From positions 2,852,001-2,916,000 of the forward strand of contig NZ_CP118269.1 of NCBI RefSeq assembly GCF_030062155.1: a stretch of 64,000 nt of DNA, written 5' to 3'. This stretch comes from Pantoea sp. Lij88 (GTDB taxonomy: Bacteria > Pseudomonadota > Gammaproteobacteria > Enterobacterales > Enterobacteriaceae). This document shows, piece by piece, positions 48,313 through 58,476 of the stretch; the first letter of the stretch is position 1, and the number at the start of each line of letters is the position of its first letter. The position numbers and the translations under genes were made by a program. The notes beneath the pieces are model-generated. The model searched no databases. It was not told the origin of the DNA and saw only the letters and a list, made by a program, of their open reading frames with translations.

Positions 48313-49737
48313 ATGATAAAAAAACTGCATATCAAAACCTGGGGATGTCAGATGAATGAGTATGATTCATCCAAGATGTCTGATCTGCTGAACAGTACGC
48401 ACGGCTATACGCTGACCGAGGTCCCTGAAGAGGCGGATATTTTGCTGCTCAATACCTGCTCGATTCGTGAGAAAGCGCAGGAGAAGGTATTCCACCTGCT
48501 GGGACGCTGGAGAAAACTCAAAGAGCGCAATCCGGACGTGATTATCGGCGTGGGTGGCTGTGTGGCGTCGCAGGAAGGGGATCATATCCGCCAGCGTGCG
48601 CCCTGCGTGGATATCGTTTTTGGTCCGCAGACACTGCATCGCCTGCCTGAGATGATCAACACCGTGCGCGGCACCAAAAGCCCGGTGGTCGACATCAGCT
48701 TCCCGGAAATCGAGAAATTCGACCGCCTGCCGGAGCCGCGCGCAGAAGGTCCGACAGCCTTTGTCTCCATTATGGAAGGCTGCAACAAATATTGTACGTT
48801 CTGCGTGGTGCCTTACACCCGCGGTGAGGAAGTGAGCCGTCCCAGCGATGACATTCTGCTGGAGATCGCGCAGCTGGCGGCGCAGGGCGTGCGTGAAGTT
48901 AACCTGCTAGGCCAGAACGTTAACGCCTATCGGGGTGCCACCTTTGATGGTGAGATCTGTACCTTCGCTGAGCTGCTGCGCCTGGTCGCCGCCATCGACG
49001 GTATCGACCGCATTCGTTTCACCACCAGCCACCCGATTGAGTTCACCGATGACATCATCGAGGTCTATCGTGATACCCCGGAACTGGTGAGTTTCCTGCA
49101 CCTGCCGATTCAGAGCGGCTCAGACCGTATTCTGACGCTGATGAAGCGTGCTCATACCGCGCTGGAATATAAGGCGATTATCCGCAAGCTGCGCGCGGCG
49201 CGCCCGGATATTGAGATCAGCTCCGACTTCATCATTGGCTTCCCCGGTGAGACGCAGCAGGATTTCGAGCAGACCATGAAGCTCATTGCCGAGATCAATT
49301 TCGACGTCAGCTTCAGCTTTGTCTACTCGGCCCGTCCCGGCACGCCAGCCGCTGACCTGCCGGATGATGTCAGCGAAGAGGAGAAAAAGCAGCGTCTGTG
49401 GATCCTGCAGGACCGTATCAATCAGCAGGCGCAGGCGGTCAGTCGCCGCATGGTGGGCACCGTGCAGCGTATTCTGGTGGAGGGCATCTCCCGCAAGAAC
49501 GTGATGGAAGTTTCCGGCCGCACCGAAAATAACCGCGTGGTTAATTTCGAAGGCACGCCTGAGATGATTGGCCGCTTTGTGGATGTGGAAATCGTCGATG
49601 TCTACACCAACTCGCTGCGCGGCAGACTGGTGCGCACAGAAGAGGATATGGGCCTGCGTATGGCGGAAAGCCCGGCGTCCGTGATTGCCCGTACCCGCAA
49701 AGAAAACGACATCGGCGTGAGTCTGTTCCAGCCGTGA
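48313..49737 (+). CDS. miaB: tRNA-2-methylthio-N6-dimethylallyladenosine synthase MiaB
   Basis: MiaB has 474 residues when started at [19 protein letters not shown], the E. coli length, putting the auxiliary-cluster cysteines at 12, 49 and 83 as in E. coli. An ATG four codons upstream (48301) is possible; neither has a strong ribosome site. The radical-SAM motif is [15 protein letters not shown], and a C-terminal TRAM domain covers about 378-440. It adds the 2-methylthio group to i6A37 of tRNAs that read U-starting codons, including the Leu class. Confidence 0.95.
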   Translation: MIKKLHIKTWGCQMNEYDSSKMSDLLNSTHGYTLTEVPEEADILLLNTCSIREKAQEKVFHLLGRWRKLKERNPDVIIGVGGCVASQEGDHIRQRAPCVDIVFGPQTLHRLPEMINTVRGTKSPVVDISFPEIEKFDRLPEPRAEGPTAFVSIMEGCNKYCTFCVVPYTRGEEVSRPSDDILLEIAQLAAQGVREVNLLGQNVNAYRGATFDGEICTFAELLRLVAAIDGIDRIRFTTSHPIEFTDDIIEVYRDTPELVSFLHLPIQSGSDRILTLMKRAHTALEYKAIIRKLRAARPDIEISSDFIIGFPGETQQDFEQTMKLIAEINFDVSFSFVYSARPGTPAADLPDDVSEEEKKQRLWILQDRINQQAQAVSRRMVGTVQRILVEGISRKNVMEVSGRTENNRVVNFEGTPEMIGRFVDVEIVDVYTNSLRGRLVRTEEDMGLRMAESPASVIARTRKENDIGVSLFQP

Positions 49738-49741
49738 TGCC

Positions 49742-49750
49742 TGCTATACT
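49742..49750 (+). promoter_or_regulatory. Candidate extended -10 promoter for ybeZYX-lnt
   Basis: TG-C-TATACT just past the miaB stop, followed by a GC-rich stretch. No good -35 is seen. The predicted leader to ybeZ is about 190 nt. Confidence 0.4.
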
Positions 49751-49946
49751 GTGCGGCAGCGCGCATTGCGTTGCCGCCAATTTCATTTTGCGCCACTTGG
49801 TTTATGAAAGTGTCGCCCAAATATCTCTCCTTAAGCTTGCGCCCAGGCGTTACGGCATAAATAATTTCGTTATGGTGCATCCGGTTAAGCCCAACGGTGC
49901 GTCAGACACACCCCATAACTGGCCCTGAGTGACCCAAAGGATTCGT

Positions 49947-51008
49947 TTGAATATCGAAACTCGTGAAATCGCCCTTGAACCGGCTGATAACCGTCGACTG
50001 ATGAGCCTGTGTGGGCCTTTCGACGATAATGTGAAACAGCTTGAGCGTCGTCTGGGCATTGAGATCAATCGTCGCGACAACGTCTTTAAGCTGGTGGGAC
50101 GTCCACTTTGCGTCAATGCTGCCGCAGATATTCTGAAAACCCTGTATGTCGACACCGCGCCGATGCGTGGTGAAATCCCGGATATCGAGCCTGACCAGAT
50201 TCATCTGGCGATCAAAGAGAGCCGGGTACTGGAGCAAACCGCCGAAAGCGTGCCGGAGTACGGTAAAGCGGTCAACATCAAGACCAAGCGTGGTGTGATT
50301 AAACCGCGCACGCCAAACCAGGCCCAGTACATTGCGAATGTGCTCGACCACGACATCACCTTTGGCGTCGGCCCGGCCGGTACCGGTAAAACCTATCTGG
50401 CGGTCGCCGCAGCGGTCGATGCGCTGGAGCGTCAGGAGATTCGCCGCATCATGCTGACCCGCCCTGCCGTTGAAGCGGGTGAAAAGCTCGGCTTCCTGCC
50501 AGGCGATCTGAGCCAGAAAGTCGACCCTTACCTGCGTCCGCTCTACGATGCGCTGTTCGAAATGCTTGGCTTCGAGCGGGTAGAAAAGCTGATGGAGCGC
50601 AACGTCATTGAAGTTGCCCCGCTGGCCTACATGCGCGGTCGTACGCTGAACGATGCGTTCATCATTCTTGATGAGAGCCAGAACACCACTATCGAGCAGA
50701 TGAAGATGTTCCTGACGCGTATCGGCTTTAACTCTAAAGCGGTCATTACCGGCGACGTCACCCAGATTGACCTGCCGCGTCACGTTAAGTCGGGCCTGCG
50801 TCATGCCATTGAGGTGCTGGCGGACGTTGAAGAGATCAGCTTTAACTTCTTCCACAGCGAAGATGTGGTGCGCCATCCGGTGGTTGCCCGCATCGTCACC
50901 GCCTATGAAGCCTGGGAAGCGGCCGATCAGACCCGCCGTGACCAGCAGGCCGAAGAGCGTAAACGCGAAGCCCTGGCGGCACAGAGCGCCACGCAGGAGA
51001 ACAAATGA
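49947..51008 (+). CDS. ybeZ: PhoH-like ATPase YbeZ
   Basis: The product has 353 residues from the TTG at 49947, chosen because AAAGGA lies just upstream and the protein then starts [15 protein letters not shown], aligned with the E. coli start; an in-frame GTG at 49929 is the alternative. An N-terminal KH-like region (about 1-110) precedes the PhoH P-loop domain with [18 protein letters not shown] and the DEXX-type [12 protein letters not shown]. It partners YbeY in ribosome/RNA metabolism in E. coli. Its stop overlaps the ybeY start as ATGA. Confidence 0.93.
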   Translation: MNIETREIALEPADNRRLMSLCGPFDDNVKQLERRLGIEINRRDNVFKLVGRPLCVNAAADILKTLYVDTAPMRGEIPDIEPDQIHLAIKESRVLEQTAESVPEYGKAVNIKTKRGVIKPRTPNQAQYIANVLDHDITFGVGPAGTGKTYLAVAAAVDALERQEIRRIMLTRPAVEAGEKLGFLPGDLSQKVDPYLRPLYDALFEMLGFERVEKLMERNVIEVAPLAYMRGRTLNDAFIILDESQNTTIEQMKMFLTRIGFNSKAVITGDVTQIDLPRHVKSGLRHAIEVLADVEEISFNFFHSEDVVRHPVVARIVTAYEAWEAADQTRRDQQAEERKREALAAQSATQENK

Positions 51009-51478
51009 GCGAGGTCATTCTCGACCTGCAGGTCGCCTGTGAAAACAGCGCGGATCTGCCGGATGAAAGCCAGTTTCATCGCTGGCTGTCAGCCGCTGTC
51101 ACCCCTTTCCAGCCCGAAAGTGAAGTCACGGTGCGTCTGGTTGATGAAGCGGAAAGTCATGAGCTTAATCTGACTTATCGTGGCAAAGACAAGCCGACTA
51201 ACGTGCTCTCCTTCCCGTTTGAAGCACCACCGGGCATTGAGCTGCCGTTGCTTGGCGATCTGATTATCTGCCGCCAGGTGGTGGAGCAGGAAGCCGCTGA
51301 ACAGGGTAAAAGCGTTGAAGCCCACTGGGCGCATATGGTGGTACACGGCACGCTGCATCTGCTGGGTTACGACCATATTGAAGACGACGAAGCTGACGAG
51401 ATGGAAGGACTGGAGACCGAGATAATGCTTGCTCTTGGTTATCCTGATCCGTACATTTCGGAGAAAGAAGACGCCTGA
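51005..51478 (+). CDS. ybeY: rRNA maturation endoribonuclease YbeY
   Basis: YbeY has 157 residues. The zinc motif is H114-X3-H118-X5-H124 in [15 protein letters not shown], and the conserved Arg59 region [15 protein letters not shown] is present. It acts in 16S rRNA 3'-end maturation and ribosome quality control. It overlaps ybeZ by 4 nt, and ybeX follows after 82 nt. Confidence 0.96.
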   Translation: MSEVILDLQVACENSADLPDESQFHRWLSAAVTPFQPESEVTVRLVDEAESHELNLTYRGKDKPTNVLSFPFEAPPGIELPLLGDLIICRQVVEQEAAEQGKSVEAHWAHMVVHGTLHLLGYDHIEDDEADEMEGLETEIMLALGYPDPYISEKEDA

Positions 51479-51560
51479 ATCCTGAATTCTGGCTATCCGG
51501 CTGTCAGCACCGTTTGCTGACAGCACCTATTCCTCACCAGAGAGATCTTTAAAAACCGCC

Positions 51561-52442
51561 ATGAGCGACGACCATTCTCAAAACAGCGATGCACCCAGTA
51601 GTAAAAAGGGATTTTTCTCCCTGTTGATCAACCAACTCTTCCACGGCGAACCGAAAAGCCGTGATGAGCTACTGGAGCTGATCCGCGACTCGAATAACAA
51701 AGAGCTGATTGACCAGGATACCCGCGACATGCTCGAAGGGGTTCTGGATATTGCGGAGCAGCGCGTGCGTGACATCATGATCCCGCGCTCGCAAATGATC
51801 ACCCTGAAACGGAATCAGAGCCTCGAAGAGTGTCTGGATGTCATCATCGAATCCGCCCATTCACGCTTCCCGGTGATCAGCGAAGATAAAGATCATGTGG
51901 AAGGGATTCTGATGGCGAAAGATCTGCTGCCGTTTATGAGCAGCGAATCTGAGCCTTTCAGTATTGAGAAAGTCCTGCGTCCTGCAGTGGTTGTGCCTGA
52001 AAGTAAGCGTGTTGACCGGATGCTGAAAGAGTTCCGCTCCCAGCGCTACCACATGGCAATCGTCATTGATGAGTTTGGCGGTGTCTCCGGTCTGGTGACC
52101 ATTGAAGACATTCTGGAACTGATTGTCGGTGAGATTGAAGATGAGTATGACGACGAAGAAGATCGTGATATCCGTCAGCTCAACCGTCACACCTTTACGG
52201 TGCGCGCACTGACCGCCATTGAAGATTTCAATGAGGTGTTTGGCACGCAGTTCAGCGATGATGAAGTCGATACGATTGGTGGTCTGGTGATGCAGGGCTT
52301 CGGCCATCTGCCCGCGCGCGGTGAAAGCATCGAGATTGAGGGTTACCAGTTCAAGGTAGCGATGGCTGACAGCCGCCGCATCATCCAGGTTCACGTGACT
52401 ATTCCGGAAAATTCGCCGCAACCACAACTGGAAGACGAATAA
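51561..52442 (+). CDS. ybeX: CorC/HlyC-family CBS-domain protein YbeX
   Basis: The protein has 293 residues. Two CBS domains (about 70-190) include [27 protein letters not shown] and [41 protein letters not shown] CorC_HlyC transporter-associated domain (about 205-285) ends it. It is soluble and lacks the DUF21 membrane part of the longer family members. E. coli YbeX (CorC) is linked to magnesium/cobalt efflux and ribosome assembly. It sits 4 nt before lnt. Confidence 0.94.
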   Translation: MSDDHSQNSDAPSSKKGFFSLLINQLFHGEPKSRDELLELIRDSNNKELIDQDTRDMLEGVLDIAEQRVRDIMIPRSQMITLKRNQSLEECLDVIIESAHSRFPVISEDKDHVEGILMAKDLLPFMSSESEPFSIEKVLRPAVVVPESKRVDRMLKEFRSQRYHMAIVIDEFGGVSGLVTIEDILELIVGEIEDEYDDEEDRDIRQLNRHTFTVRALTAIEDFNEVFGTQFSDDEVDTIGGLVMQGFGHLPARGESIEIEGYQFKVAMADSRRIIQVHVTIPENSPQPQLEDE

Positions 52443-52446
52443 GTCT

Positions 52447-53970
52447 ATGGCTTTAGCCTCACTTTACCCGCGCCAGCGGGTTCGCCTGCTGCTGGCTTTA
52501 CTAACGGGTGCAGCTGGCACCCTCGCCTTCTCTCCTTACGATTTCTGGCCTGCCGCACTGCTGTCGCTGTGCGGCTTACAGCTGCTGACGCTGAACCGCA
52601 CCAGCCCGCAGGCTACCGCGATCGGCTTTGTCTGGGGAGTGGGTCTGTTCGGCAGCGGCATCAACTGGGTTTACGTCAGCGTCGCCACCTTTGGCGGCAT
52701 GCCTGGCCCGGTTAATGTCTTCATCGTGGCGCTGCTGGCAGCTTATCTGTCGATCTACCCGGCGTTGTTTGCCGGCGTACTGAATCGCATCTGGCCGCGC
52801 ACGACGCTCTGGCGACTGGCGCTGGCCGCACCGGCATTGTGGCAGATGACCGAGTTCCTGCGCGGCTGGGTGCTGACCGGCTTTCCGTGGCTGCAGTTTG
52901 GTTACAGCCAGATTGATGGCCCGTTAAAAGGCCTGGCCCCGCTGGCGGGTGTCGAGACGCTGACCTTCCTGCTGATGGTCGTCGCGGGTCTGCTGGCTTA
53001 TGCCCTGCAGCAGCGCAATGTCAGAAGTCTGATCGCCGCGCTGCTGCTGCTGGCCCTGCCGTGGCCGTTGCGCTATATCCAGTGGGTTCAGCCGATGCCC
53101 GAACGTGCCGTCGAGGTGGCGCTGGTGCAGGGAAACATCCCGCAGTCGATGAAGTGGGACCCGCAGCAGCTGCTTACTACCCTGCGCATTTATAACGGTC
53201 TGAGCCAGCCGCTGATCGGCAAAGCGCCGATTATCATCTGGCCTGAATCGGCGATTACCGATCTGGAAAGTAATCAGCAGCCGTTCCTGCGGTCGCTGGA
53301 TGATGAACTGCGTGAACGCGGTAGTTCGCTGGTCACCGGTATCGTGGACTCACGGCTGGAGCAGAACCGTTATCACGATTACAACACCGTGATCGTGCTG
53401 GGCGGTAAGGCGCCGTACAACTACTTCAGCGGCAATCGTTACCAGAAGAATCACCTGGTGCCGTTTGGCGAGTTTGTACCGCTGGCCGATCTGCTGCGTC
53501 CGCTGGCCCCGTTCTTCGATCTGCCGATGTCAGCCTTCAGTCGTGGCAACTATCTTCAGCCGCAGCTGAGCGTAGCGGGCTATAACCTGACCAGCGCCAT
53601 CTGTTATGAGATCGTGCTGGGTGAACAGGTGCGGGCCAACTTCCATCCTGACACCAGTTTCCTGCTGACCGTGTCGAACGATGCCTGGTTTGGTCACTCT
53701 ATCGGCCCGTGGCAGCACTTCCAGATGGCGAGGATGCGGGCGCTGGAACTGGGTCGTCCGCTGTTGCGCAGCACCAATAACGGCGTGACGGCGGTGGTCA
53801 ATGCCAGCGGGGATGTGGAAGCTATGCTGCCCCAGTTTACCCGCGATGTGCTGACCAGCAAGGTCACGCCAACGCAGGGGGTAACCCCGTATGCGCGGGC
53901 GGGCATCTGGCCAGTGTGGTCACTGACGCTGCTGGCGGCGTTGATAGCTCTGCTGCGCCGACGTCGATAA
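52447..53970 (+). CDS. lnt: Apolipoprotein N-acyltransferase
   Basis: Lnt has 507 residues. About six N-terminal transmembrane helices (1-195) precede a periplasmic nitrilase-like domain with the triad Glu in [10 protein letters not shown], Lys in [12 protein letters not shown] and Cys in [11 protein letters not shown]; a final helix (about 485-503) follows. It adds the third acyl chain to the N-terminal Cys of lipoproteins, such as LptE in this window. It is the last gene of ybeZYX-lnt, followed by a terminator. Confidence 0.96.
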   Translation: MALASLYPRQRVRLLLALLTGAAGTLAFSPYDFWPAALLSLCGLQLLTLNRTSPQATAIGFVWGVGLFGSGINWVYVSVATFGGMPGPVNVFIVALLAAYLSIYPALFAGVLNRIWPRTTLWRLALAAPALWQMTEFLRGWVLTGFPWLQFGYSQIDGPLKGLAPLAGVETLTFLLMVVAGLLAYALQQRNVRSLIAALLLLALPWPLRYIQWVQPMPERAVEVALVQGNIPQSMKWDPQQLLTTLRIYNGLSQPLIGKAPIIIWPESAITDLESNQQPFLRSLDDELRERGSSLVTGIVDSRLEQNRYHDYNTVIVLGGKAPYNYFSGNRYQKNHLVPFGEFVPLADLLRPLAPFFDLPMSAFSRGNYLQPQLSVAGYNLTSAICYEIVLGEQVRANFHPDTSFLLTVSNDAWFGHSIGPWQHFQMARMRALELGRPLLRSTNNGVTAVVNASGDVEAMLPQFTRDVLTSKVTPTQGVTPYARAGIWPVWSLTLLAALIALLRRRR

Positions 53971-53983
53971 CACTTCAGATGCT

Positions 53984-54012
53984 AAAAGGCGAAGCGCAGG
54001 CTTCGCCTTTTT
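53984..54012 (+). terminator. lnt terminator
   Basis: AAAAGGCGAAGC-GCAG-GCTTCGCCTTTTTT, an 8-bp-plus stem with a U-tract just past the lnt stop. Confidence 0.9.
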
Positions 54013-54405
54013 TGTTTCCCTGCCCCCGATATAACTCACTCCCTCAACCGCATACTCTGCTGCCTTTCTCATCCTGCACCGCTTTCTGGCACGATGATTG
54101 CAAAATGTTTCACTGTTTTTCGCTAACAGGCTGATTGCAGGCGCTGCCGCGAGACGGACTGCACCAAAACAGTCGCACCTCCTGCACCGTAAACGCGCAG
54201 TGTGAGAAATTTGCCTTTTTTTGGTGCGGATCACCTCGCAAAAAAGAAACTTTTTTGTTTCATTGCGTTAACAATCCGCTATGTTAGTGACTCTTCTGCG
54301 CCCATTTAATCCGCAGAATGAGCAGAAACGCAGCAGAAAACAGACACAACATCATAATCAGCGCAGGTTATATCCTGTGCCTTTTTCATACGAAGGAGTT
54401 GGAAC
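54013..54405. promoter_or_regulatory. gltI upstream region
   Basis: The region carries a consensus sigma-54 promoter (54086-54102) and three TGCACC motifs (54074, 54159 and 54183) resembling half-sites of the NtrC consensus. A long leader of about 290 nt leads to the gltI ribosome site AAGGAG at 54393-54398. GcvB represses gltI in E. coli/Salmonella through the leader; I did not resolve a pairing site. No gene. Confidence 0.6.
54086..54102 (+). promoter_or_regulatory. Sigma-54 (RpoN) promoter for gltIJKL
   Basis: CTGGCACGATGATTGCA matches the sigma-54 consensus YTGGCACGRNNNTTGCW throughout, with GG at 54088-54089 (-24) and GC at 54100-54101 (-12) at correct spacing. It fits nitrogen control of glutamate/aspartate uptake. 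Confidence 0.85.
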
Positions 54406-55302
54406 ATGCAACTACGCAAAGTGGCATTATCTCTTCTGCTGATCAGCGCAGCGGCGGGAGCGGCCCAGGCGGAAGATCTCAGCGGCACCCTGAAGAAGAT
54501 CAATGACAACGGCGTCATTGTGGTCGGGCATCGCGAATCATCAGTTCCCTTTTCTTATTATGACAACCAGCAAAAAGTCGTCGGCTATTCACAGGATTAC
54601 TCAAACGCCATCGTGGAAGCCATCAAAGCGAAGCTGAACAAGCCTGACCTGCAGGTCAAAATGATTCCAATCACCTCACAAAACCGTATTCCGCTGCTGC
54701 AAAACGGCACCTACGATTATGAGTGTGGCTCTACTACCAATAACCTTGAGCGCCAGAAGCAGGCTGCCTTCTCTGACACCATTTTTGTTATCGGCACCCG
54801 TCTGCTGGTGAAGAAAGATGGCCCGATCAAAGATTTCGCTGACCTGAAAGGCAAAACCGTCGTCGTGACCTCAGGGACTACCTCTGAAGTGCTGCTGCAC
54901 AAACTCAATGACGAACAGAAACTGGATATGCGCATCATCAGCGCCAAAGATCACGGTGACTCCTTCCGTACGCTGGAAACCGGTCGTGCTGTGGCCTTTA
55001 TGATGGATGATGCCCTGCTGGCTGGCGAACGCGCGAAAGCCAAAAAGCCGGACAACTGGGAAATCTTAGGCACGCCACAATCTAAAGAAGCTTATGGCTG
55101 CATGCTGCGTAAAGATGATCCACAGTTCAAAGCGCTGGTGGATGAAACCATCGCCAAAGCCCAGACCTCAGGTCAGGCAGAAAAATGGTTCGAGAACTGG
55201 TTCAAAAAGCCTATCCCGCCTAAGAACCTGAACATGAACTTTGAACTGTCTGATGACATGAAAGCGCTGTTCAAAACGCCAAATGACAAAGCACTGAATT
55301 AA
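54406..55302 (+). CDS. gltI: Glutamate/aspartate ABC transporter substrate-binding protein
   Basis: GltI has 298 residues. A signal peptide covers 1-22 (MQLRKVALSLLLISAAAGAAQA, cleaved before EDLSG). The periplasmic type II binding fold includes IVVGHRESSVPFSYYDNQQK, YDYECGSTTNNLERQKQAAFS and VVVTSGTTSEVLLHKL. It delivers glutamate and aspartate to GltJK-GltL. It is followed by an ERIC element and a probable SroC RNA before gltJ. Confidence 0.96.
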   Translation: MQLRKVALSLLLISAAAGAAQAEDLSGTLKKINDNGVIVVGHRESSVPFSYYDNQQKVVGYSQDYSNAIVEAIKAKLNKPDLQVKMIPITSQNRIPLLQNGTYDYECGSTTNNLERQKQAAFSDTIFVIGTRLLVKKDGPIKDFADLKGKTVVVTSGTTSEVLLHKLNDEQKLDMRIISAKDHGDSFRTLETGRAVAFMMDDALLAGERAKAKKPDNWEILGTPQSKEAYGCMLRKDDPQFKALVDETIAKAQTSGQAEKWFENWFKKPIPPKNLNMNFELSDDMKALFKTPNDKALN

Positions 55303-55309
55303 CAAAAAA

Positions 55310-55434
55310 ATACCCAATGGATTTCAGGTTGCATTGAGACGGCAGGCGAATGCCTCCGGATGCGCTTACTCAGGTCAGTGATTCGGATGCGTGAACGTAG
55401 CCAACAAAAATGCAGCCTGTAAGACGACGGGTAT
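55310..55434. repeat. ERIC (enterobacterial repetitive intergenic consensus) element
   Basis: The element is 125 bp, bounded by ATACCC and GGGTAT, and matches the ERIC layout: a GGC-AGCGAATG-like left half, a central CTTAC...GT-AGTGA-T-GG-TG palindrome, GAACG-AGCCAAC, then TGCA...AAG-ACGACGGGTAT. It starts 8 nt after the gltI stop. ERIC elements are about 127 bp and lie in transcribed intergenic DNA. It is a diverged copy, identified from memory of the consensus. Confidence 0.75.
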
Positions 55435-55570
55435 AACAAGGGCGGCCTGGCTGCCCTCTCGATTGCTGAAACCGCGGCATGGACAGACAGACTGACACGG
55501 GTCGTTCCCCTGAGTCAGGAAATAAAACGCCGTTCATCAATCTTCAGGGTAGCTTAGCTACCCTTTTTTT
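55435..55570 (+). ncRNA. sroC: Probable SroC small RNA (3' part of the gltI-gltJ intergenic RNA)
   Basis: In E. coli and Salmonella SroC is cut from the gltI-gltJ intergenic region of the gltIJKL mRNA and ends at an internal intrinsic terminator; it sponges the small RNA GcvB. The same position here ends in a perfect terminator (55547-55570). Without the ERIC element the gap is about 155 nt, similar to SroC length. The 5' end is a guess; sequence conservation could not be checked. Confidence 0.5.
55547..55570 (+). terminator. Intrinsic terminator just before gltJ
   Basis: GGGTAGC-TTA-GCTACCC followed by seven T residues, ending 12 nt before the gltJ ATG. It lies inside the operon, so it should attenuate gltJKL relative to gltI. 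Confidence 0.9.
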
Positions 55571-55582
55571 CCGGAGCTCGTT

Positions 55583-56323
55583 ATGGGTATCGATTGGAAC
55601 TGGGGCATATTCCTCGAACAGGCCCCGTTCGGTAACACGACCTACCTCGGCTGGCTGTGGTCCGGTTTTCAGGTGACGATCGCCGTCTCCTGCTGCGCCT
55701 GGATTATCGCCTTCTGCGTGGGTTCATTTTTTGGCATTCTGCGCACCGTGCCGAATCGCCTGCTCTCGACCATTGGCACCTGCTATGTCGAACTGTTTCG
55801 TAACATCCCGCTGATCGTCCAGTTCTTCTTCTGGTATCTGGTAGCGCCCGAGCTGGTGGGCGAAAATCTCGGCATGTGGTTTAAGTCTGAGCTGGACCCC
55901 AATATTCAGTTCTTCCTCTCTTCAATGATCTGTCTTGGCCTGTTTACCGCCGCCCGCGTTTGCGAGCAGGTGCGCGCGGCGATTCAGTCACTGCCGAGTG
56001 GACAGAAGAATGCCGGTCTGGCGATGGGATTAACCCTGCCGCAGACCTATCGCTATGTGCTGCTGCCGAATGCGTATCGCGTGATTGTCCCGCCGATGAC
56101 CTCGGAAATGCTGAACCTGGTGAAGAACTCCGCTATCGCCTCCACCATTGGTCTGGTCGATATGGCGGCACAGGCGGGCAAACTGCTCGACTATTCTGCG
56201 CACGCCTATGAATCCTTTACCGCCATTACGCTGGCCTACGTCGCGATTAACCTGGTGATTATGTTGTTGATGAGTCTGGTCGAGCGCAAAGTCCGGCTGC
56301 CAGGCAATGCGGGAGGCAAGTAA
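55583..56323 (+). CDS. gltJ: Glutamate/aspartate ABC transporter permease GltJ
   Basis: GltJ has 246 residues with about five transmembrane helices and starts [26 protein letters not shown]. The EAA-type loop that contacts the ATPase reads [31 protein letters not shown]. It belongs to the His/Glu/Gln permease family and pairs with GltK. Its ribosome site GGAG follows the T-tract of the internal terminator directly. Its stop overlaps the gltK ATG (TAATG). Confidence 0.96.
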   Translation: MGIDWNWGIFLEQAPFGNTTYLGWLWSGFQVTIAVSCCAWIIAFCVGSFFGILRTVPNRLLSTIGTCYVELFRNIPLIVQFFFWYLVAPELVGENLGMWFKSELDPNIQFFLSSMICLGLFTAARVCEQVRAAIQSLPSGQKNAGLAMGLTLPQTYRYVLLPNAYRVIVPPMTSEMLNLVKNSAIASTIGLVDMAAQAGKLLDYSAHAYESFTAITLAYVAINLVIMLLMSLVERKVRLPGNAGGK

Positions 56324-57000
56324 TGTACGATTTTGACTGGAGTTCGATTGCGCCCAGCCTGCCCTATCTGCTCAACGGCTTAGTGATTACCTTTAAGATC
56401 ACGATTACTGCGGTGGTGTTCGGCATTCTGTGGGGCACTCTGCTGGCGGTGATGCGTCTGTCGACGTTCAAGCCGATCAGCTGGTTCGCCAAAATTTATG
56501 TCAACCTGTTCCGCTCAGTACCGCTGGTCATGGTGCTGCTGTGGTTCTATCTGGTGGTGCCGAGTTTCCTGCAGCAGGTGCTGGGCCTGTCGCCTAAAAC
56601 CGATATCCGCCTGATTTCAGCCATGGTCGCCTTTTCGCTGTTCGAAGCGGCGTATTACTCAGAGATCATTCGTGCCGGTATCATCAGTATCTCACGCGGA
56701 CAGGGCAACGCCGCGCTGGCGCTGGGCATGACGCAGTGGCAGGCCATGAAACTGATTATTCTGCCGCAGGCCTTCCGCGCCATGGTTCCGCTGTTACTGA
56801 CGCAGGGTATCGTGCTGTTCCAGGATACGTCGCTGGTCTATGTCTTAAGCTTGGCGGACTTCTTCCGTACCGCGTCCACCATTGGTGAGCGCGACGGCAC
56901 CCAGGTTGAAATGGTTCTGTTTGCAGGTCTGGTCTACTTCGTTATCAGCCTGAGCGCATCGCTGTTGGTCAGCTATCTAAAAAGAAAAAGGACGGTTTAA
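56323..57000 (+). CDS. gltK: Glutamate/aspartate ABC transporter permease GltK
   Basis: GltK has 225 residues and about five transmembrane helices ([28 protein letters not shown] at the N-terminus). The EAA loop is [30 protein letters not shown]. It is the second membrane subunit of the importer. Its stop is directly followed by the gltL ATG, so the three genes are tightly coupled. Confidence 0.96.
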   Translation: MYDFDWSSIAPSLPYLLNGLVITFKITITAVVFGILWGTLLAVMRLSTFKPISWFAKIYVNLFRSVPLVMVLLWFYLVVPSFLQQVLGLSPKTDIRLISAMVAFSLFEAAYYSEIIRAGIISISRGQGNAALALGMTQWQAMKLIILPQAFRAMVPLLLTQGIVLFQDTSLVYVLSLADFFRTASTIGERDGTQVEMVLFAGLVYFVISLSASLLVSYLKRKRTV

Positions 57001-57726
57001 ATGATTAGCCTGAAAAATGTTTCTAAGTGGTATGGTCACTTTCAGGTGCTGACCGACTGCTCAACCGAAGTTAAAACCGGTGAAGTGGTGGTGGTGTGCG
57101 GCCCGTCCGGCTCCGGTAAATCGACGCTGATCAAAACGGTGAACGGACTTGAGCCGGTTCAGCAGGGCGTCATTGCGGTAAATGGCACCGAGGTGAACAA
57201 CAAAAAAACCAACCTTGCGCAGCTTCGCAGCCAGGTCGGGATGGTGTTCCAGCACTTCGAGCTGTTCCCGCATCTGAGCATCATTAACAACCTGGTGCTG
57301 GCGCAGGTGAAAGTGCTGAAACGCGACAAAGCGGCGGCCCGCGATAAAGGGCTGAAGCTGCTGAAGCGTGTCGGACTGTCAGCGCATGCTGAGAAGTTCC
57401 CCGGCCAGCTCTCCGGCGGTCAGCAGCAGCGCGTTGCGATTGCGCGTGCGCTCTGCATGGATCCTATCGCGATGCTGTTTGATGAACCGACCTCCGCGCT
57501 GGATCCGGAAATGATCAACGAAGTGCTGGATGTGATGGTTGAACTGGCGCAGGAAGGGATGACGATGATGGTGGTGACACACGAGATGGGCTTCGCCCGT
57601 AAAGTCGCCAATCGCGTGATCTTCATGGATGAAGGGAAAATTATCGAAGACACTAACAAAGATGACTTCTTTAATAACCCGCAGTCTGACCGCGCTAAAG
57701 ATTTCCTCGCTAAAATTCTGCACTAA
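57001..57726 (+). CDS. gltL: Glutamate/aspartate ABC transporter ATP-binding protein
   Basis: GltL has 241 residues. Walker A is [18 protein letters not shown], the Q-loop is [15 protein letters not shown], the signature is [19 protein letters not shown], Walker B is [15 protein letters not shown], and the H-loop is [14 protein letters not shown]. It drives the GltIJK importer. It closes the operon, with a stem-loop terminator shared with convergent ybeL. Confidence 0.97.
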   Translation: MISLKNVSKWYGHFQVLTDCSTEVKTGEVVVVCGPSGSGKSTLIKTVNGLEPVQQGVIAVNGTEVNNKKTNLAQLRSQVGMVFQHFELFPHLSIINNLVLAQVKVLKRDKAAARDKGLKLLKRVGLSAHAEKFPGQLSGGQQQRVAIARALCMDPIAMLFDEPTSALDPEMINEVLDVMVELAQEGMTMMVVTHEMGFARKVANRVIFMDEGKIIEDTNKDDFFNNPQSDRAKDFLAKILH

Positions 57727-57730
57727 ACAC

Positions 57731-57767
57731 CCTGTGCGGGTCACTCATCGTGGCCCGCACAGGTTTT
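57731..57767. terminator. Bidirectional terminator between gltL and ybeL
   Basis: CCTGTGCGGG pairs with CCCGCACAGG across a 13-nt loop (57731-57763), with TTTTATT on the plus side. Confidence 0.8.
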
Positions 57768-57771
57768 ATTA

Positions 57772-58254
57772 TCAGGGTTCAAAAGGCTGACGCTGAAACT
57801 GATCGTTGCCGCACTCCGGACAGCGGGACAGGGTTTCAGGCGTGTAGATTGCCCGGGTAAACTGGCACTTCTCACACACCAGATTGCCCAGCCCCACCAC
57901 TTCACCGCTCTGATAGACACCGTGGTGATGCAGATCCTGAAAGACCTCACGCCACTCCAGCTGACTTTTATCCGTGATATCCGCCAGCTCTTTCCAGACG
58001 CTCTCGCGGATAATGCGCATAAACAGTGAATCCGCCAGCGGTTCTTCCACATCACTATAGCTGCGTGCAAACTCGCCCAAATCACGGCGCACCGAACTCA
58101 GCGCCTGGTCAATCTCACTTTCCGACATATCGTCGCGCACCAGCAACTGGCTTCGCCGCCCGGCAATCAGCTCATCAAGGTTACGATCGCCCTGACGAAG
58201 ACGTTCGGTCAGTACGGCTAACGACTCGCGATATTCCTGAGCCACTTTATTCAT
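57772..58254 (-). CDS. ybeL: Zinc-ribbon protein YbeL (DUF1451)
   Basis: The protein has 160 residues from the ATG 58252-58254 (MNKVAQEYRESLAVLTERLR), the E. coli length; the longer frame covers the divergent promoter region. An N-terminal helical, charged half precedes a C-terminal zinc ribbon with C-X2-C pairs (LVCEKCQF and SRCPECGNDQ). Function is unknown. It is divergent from leuS and convergent with gltL. Confidence 0.92.
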   Translation of the reverse strand: MNKVAQEYRESLAVLTERLRQGDRNLDELIAGRRSQLLVRDDMSESEIDQALSSVRRDLGEFARSYSDVEEPLADSLFMRIIRESVWKELADITDKSQLEWREVFQDLHHHGVYQSGEVVGLGNLVCEKCQFTRAIYTPETLSRCPECGNDQFQRQPFEP

Positions 58255-58395
58255 TTTGTTCTCCTTTATGCAGACCCGCGCTGAACTAAGTTTAGTCGGA
58301 ATGTTGCTTTTGCCGTGTCGTCTGTACAGTGAATTACAAAAGGGTGAAGGGGCTGACGCTTTCGGCAGAAATCGTGCCGGCAAAAGTGGGAAGTG

Positions 58396-58424
58396 TTGTT
58401 GATACGCGGCCTTATGGGTATGCT
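58396..58424 (+). promoter_or_regulatory. Candidate leuS promoter
   Basis: TTGTTG (58396-58401), a 17-bp spacer and TATGCT (58419-58424), about 45 nt before the leuS ATG. Assigned by pattern only. Confidence 0.4.
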
Positions 58425-58476
58425 ATGCGGATCTTAGAGCCAGAAAAATGTTTTTCATAAAGGACCACAGGCAGCC

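Noticed and set aside
55479..55676. 65-residue ORF spanning the terminator before gltJ
   Set aside because: It crosses the intrinsic terminator and enters gltJ out of frame, with no ribosome site.
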